Below are positions 6,663 to 7,372 of a DNA stretch of 7,372 nucleotides, one piece after another. Numbering within the stretch: position 1 is the first letter of the stretch; the number at the start of each line of letters is the position of its first letter. Where the stretch lies: the NCBI GenBank assembly GCA_039024435.1, contig JBCCQH010000184.1, forward strand, positions 1-7,372. Reading direction: 5' to 3'. Below the pieces are notes generated by a model. It worked only from the letters and a program-made list of their open reading frames with translations, had not been told where the DNA came from and made no database searches. This DNA is from JBCCQH01 sp039024435 (GTDB lineage: Bacteria > Bacteroidota > Bacteroidia > J057 > JADKCL01). The position numbers were made by a program, and so were the translations under genes.

Positions 6663-6693
6663 CAAAGTTACGGATGGGCGGGGGAAGATTCAA
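6663..6693 (-). promoter_or_regulatory. Bacteroidota primary-sigma promoter driving the E1 / phosphoesterase unit
   Basis: Read on the minus strand: TTG (6693-6691), a 20-base spacer, then TAACTTTG (6670-6663). This matches both halves of the Bacteroidota consensus (TTG at about -33, TAnnTTTG at about -7) with the expected spacing. Transcription should start several bases downstream, leaving a leader of about 20 bases before ATG 6634. The leader is AT-rich (CATTTAAATTAGGG) with no strong Shine-Dalgarno sequence, as is usual in this phylum. The metallophosphoesterase gene, 6 bases after E1, most likely depends on this promoter. Confidence 0.75.
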
Positions 6694-6747
6694 CCGAATG
6701 GCGGGCAGAAAGGGGCGCCGGGAATGTGAAATTTTGTCCCTTTTGTG

Positions 6748-7062
6748 TCAGTTGGGACGAATGGTTTTGAGGTAAGGGAGGCACCAGTTGGCCTTGGGAT
6801 GGGGGCCTTGGCTGTGGGATTGGAAGTGGAGGGTTTGGTGGGGGGACTTTATGAGGATCTGGCCGTTCCTCGGGTCCGCCGGAGCCCTCGTGGGATTGGA
6901 GGACATTGTATTGGATATGCCGGGTGGAGGTCTTGATGGATTCGGTGTAATCGCGAGCCCGGGCATCGGGAAGGGCGGGGGAAAGGGAAAATGATCGGGG
7001 GGTACGGGTATTCTCCCGCGAACGATCCGCAAAAAGGTGTCAATTTCCGATCTTTTGAGCAT
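6748..7062 (-). CDS. Proline-rich reading frame, possibly the C-terminal part of a frameshifted lipoprotein
   Basis: This 104-codon frame begins MLKRSEIDTFLRIVRGRIPV, is very rich in proline through its first half (PPDHFPFPPPFPMPG, NPSRPPPG) and ends LPYLKTIRPN. I do not recognise it. Its codons favour C in third position, as in neighbouring genes, which argues for real or recently real coding. It has no signal peptide, and its ATG falls inside the short lipoprotein frame at 7040-7210, in a different phase. If one base is removed from the C5 run at 7071-7075 (minus strand) the two frames join into a single protein of 153 residues. On its own I would doubt it; as the second part of that protein it makes sense. 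The plus strand here is strikingly G-rich. Confidence 0.35.
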   Translation of the reverse strand: MLKRSEIDTFLRIVRGRIPVPPDHFPFPPPFPMPGLAITPNPSRPPPGISNTMSSNPTRAPADPRNGQILIKSPHQTLHFQSHSQGPHPKANWCLPYLKTIRPN

Positions 7063-7210
7063 GAATGGTCGGGGGAAGGGATAGCTCGATATCGAGCGAT
7101 TCGAGCTTGCGTTTTTTCAGGTTTGCCCGGTCGATTCCTGGGTTCGATGGAGGATTACAGGCGGCAAAAATGCTAACCGCAAGGCTGAGGAGGATAAATT
7201 TTTCCTTCAT
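7040..7210 (-). CDS. Short lipoprotein reading frame, 56 residues, possibly truncated by frameshift
   Basis: This frame starts MKEKFILLSLAVSIFAACNP, a textbook lipoprotein signal: two lysines, a hydrophobic core and a lipobox F-A-A-C with Cys18. A polar tail follows (NPPSNPGIDRANLKKRKLES, LDIELSLPPTIHAQK) and the frame stops at TGA 7040. Fifty-six residues is short for a functional surface lipoprotein, though small ones exist. The next frame (6748-7062) continues in a different phase just where this one loses its character, so I suspect it is the 5' part of a longer gene. The sequence upstream (7211-7315) is AT-rich and would suit a promoter, but I see no clear TAnnTTTG. Both parts point the same way as the E1 gene and end upstream of its promoter. 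Confidence 0.5.
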   Translation of the reverse strand: MKEKFILLSLAVSIFAACNPPSNPGIDRANLKKRKLESLDIELSLPPTIHAQKIGN

Positions 7211-7313
7211 GCGACGAAGGGATTGTCGTTGGTGAAATTGAATGCTTTTCTCAGAAATTGCTCAAGTATTTATTTAATGAATTGAAAATGAGTTTTTTAT
7301 GTACAGTGTATTT

Positions 7314-7351
7314 TGATCGTAGCGGCAGGCCAAGGCCAGGCGCAACGATCA
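7314..7351. repeat. 38-base imperfect palindrome near the window edge
   Basis: Two 18-base arms surround a central AA. The outer seven bases are exact (TGATCGT at 7314-7320, ACGATCA at 7345-7351), GCG/CGC and GGCC/GGCC pair further in, and only 3 of 18 positions mismatch. The DNA could form a long hairpin. There is no T-run after it on either strand, so it is a poor intrinsic terminator. It lies about 100 bases upstream of the short lipoprotein start and just past an AT-rich stretch. It could be a regulator site, a transcript structure for a gene beyond the window, or one copy of a dispersed palindromic repeat. Confidence 0.5.
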
Positions 7352-7372
7352 CAAAAACACCCAGAGATCAAA

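Noticed and set aside
7084..7097. Perfect 14-base palindrome GCTCGATATCGAGC
   Set aside because: It falls within the codons of the short lipoprotein frame, and a 14-base palindrome is expected about once in every two windows of this length by chance.
7290..7320. Possible plus-strand promoter (TTG upstream, TATTTTG near 7309) for a gene beyond the window
   Set aside because: TATTTTG is one base short of TAnnTTTG and the TTG lies 24 bases away, longer than usual. With the downstream gene out of view there is not enough to support it.

Overview
The window looks like chromosomal DNA from a member of the Bacteroidota. A Saprospiria or Lewinella-like lineage is my guess, but no marker gene here fixes it. 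Three things point that way: a promoter of the Bacteroidota type (TTG, 20-base spacer, TAnnTTTG) upstream of the largest gene; that gene being a single-chain 2-oxoacid dehydrogenase E1 with fused alpha and beta halves, a form common in this phylum; and several lipoprotein-type N-termini with no strong Shine-Dalgarno sequences. The DNA is GC-rich except for an AT-rich stretch near the right end. I see no rRNA, tRNA, transposase, CRISPR array or phage structural gene.

Layout from left to right. A peroxiredoxin-like gene (+) enters from outside the window; its in-frame upstream codons carry a lipobox, so it is probably a lipoprotein. It converges with an unrecognised 285-residue protein (-, 746-1603) that has a TAnnTTTG element almost touching its start codon. 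After about 420 bases without a convincing gene comes a two-gene plus-strand unit: a small secreted beta-rich protein starting at GTG (2026-2466) and, 9 bases later, a cysteine-rich zinc-ribbon-like protein (2476-3048). This unit converges, across a 24-base gap filled by a hairpin, with a minus-strand cluster. Read in its own direction, that cluster is the fused E1 enzyme (4541-6634), a lipoprotein-like calcineurin-type metallophosphoesterase (3620-4534) 6 bases later, and an unrecognised 159-residue protein (3073-3552).

The right end (6700-7372) is less orderly. A very short lipoprotein reading frame (7040-7210, -) overlaps a proline-rich reading frame (6748-7062, -) in a different phase. 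The two would join into one 153-residue lipoprotein if a run of five C were one base shorter, so this is either a decayed gene or a sequence error. The last 60 bases hold a 38-base imperfect palindrome of unknown role.

How the genes work together: E1 decarboxylates a 2-oxoacid and hands the acyl group to an E2 lipoyl protein encoded elsewhere. The phosphoesterase behind it is almost certainly co-transcribed, but no biochemical link is evident. The peroxiredoxin would detoxify peroxides, probably at the cell envelope. I do not see a clear new defence or mobile system. The best leads are the lipoprotein form of the peroxiredoxin, the phosphoesterase with altered metal-site motifs, the secreted/zinc-ribbon gene pair, the split lipoprotein and the terminal palindrome.
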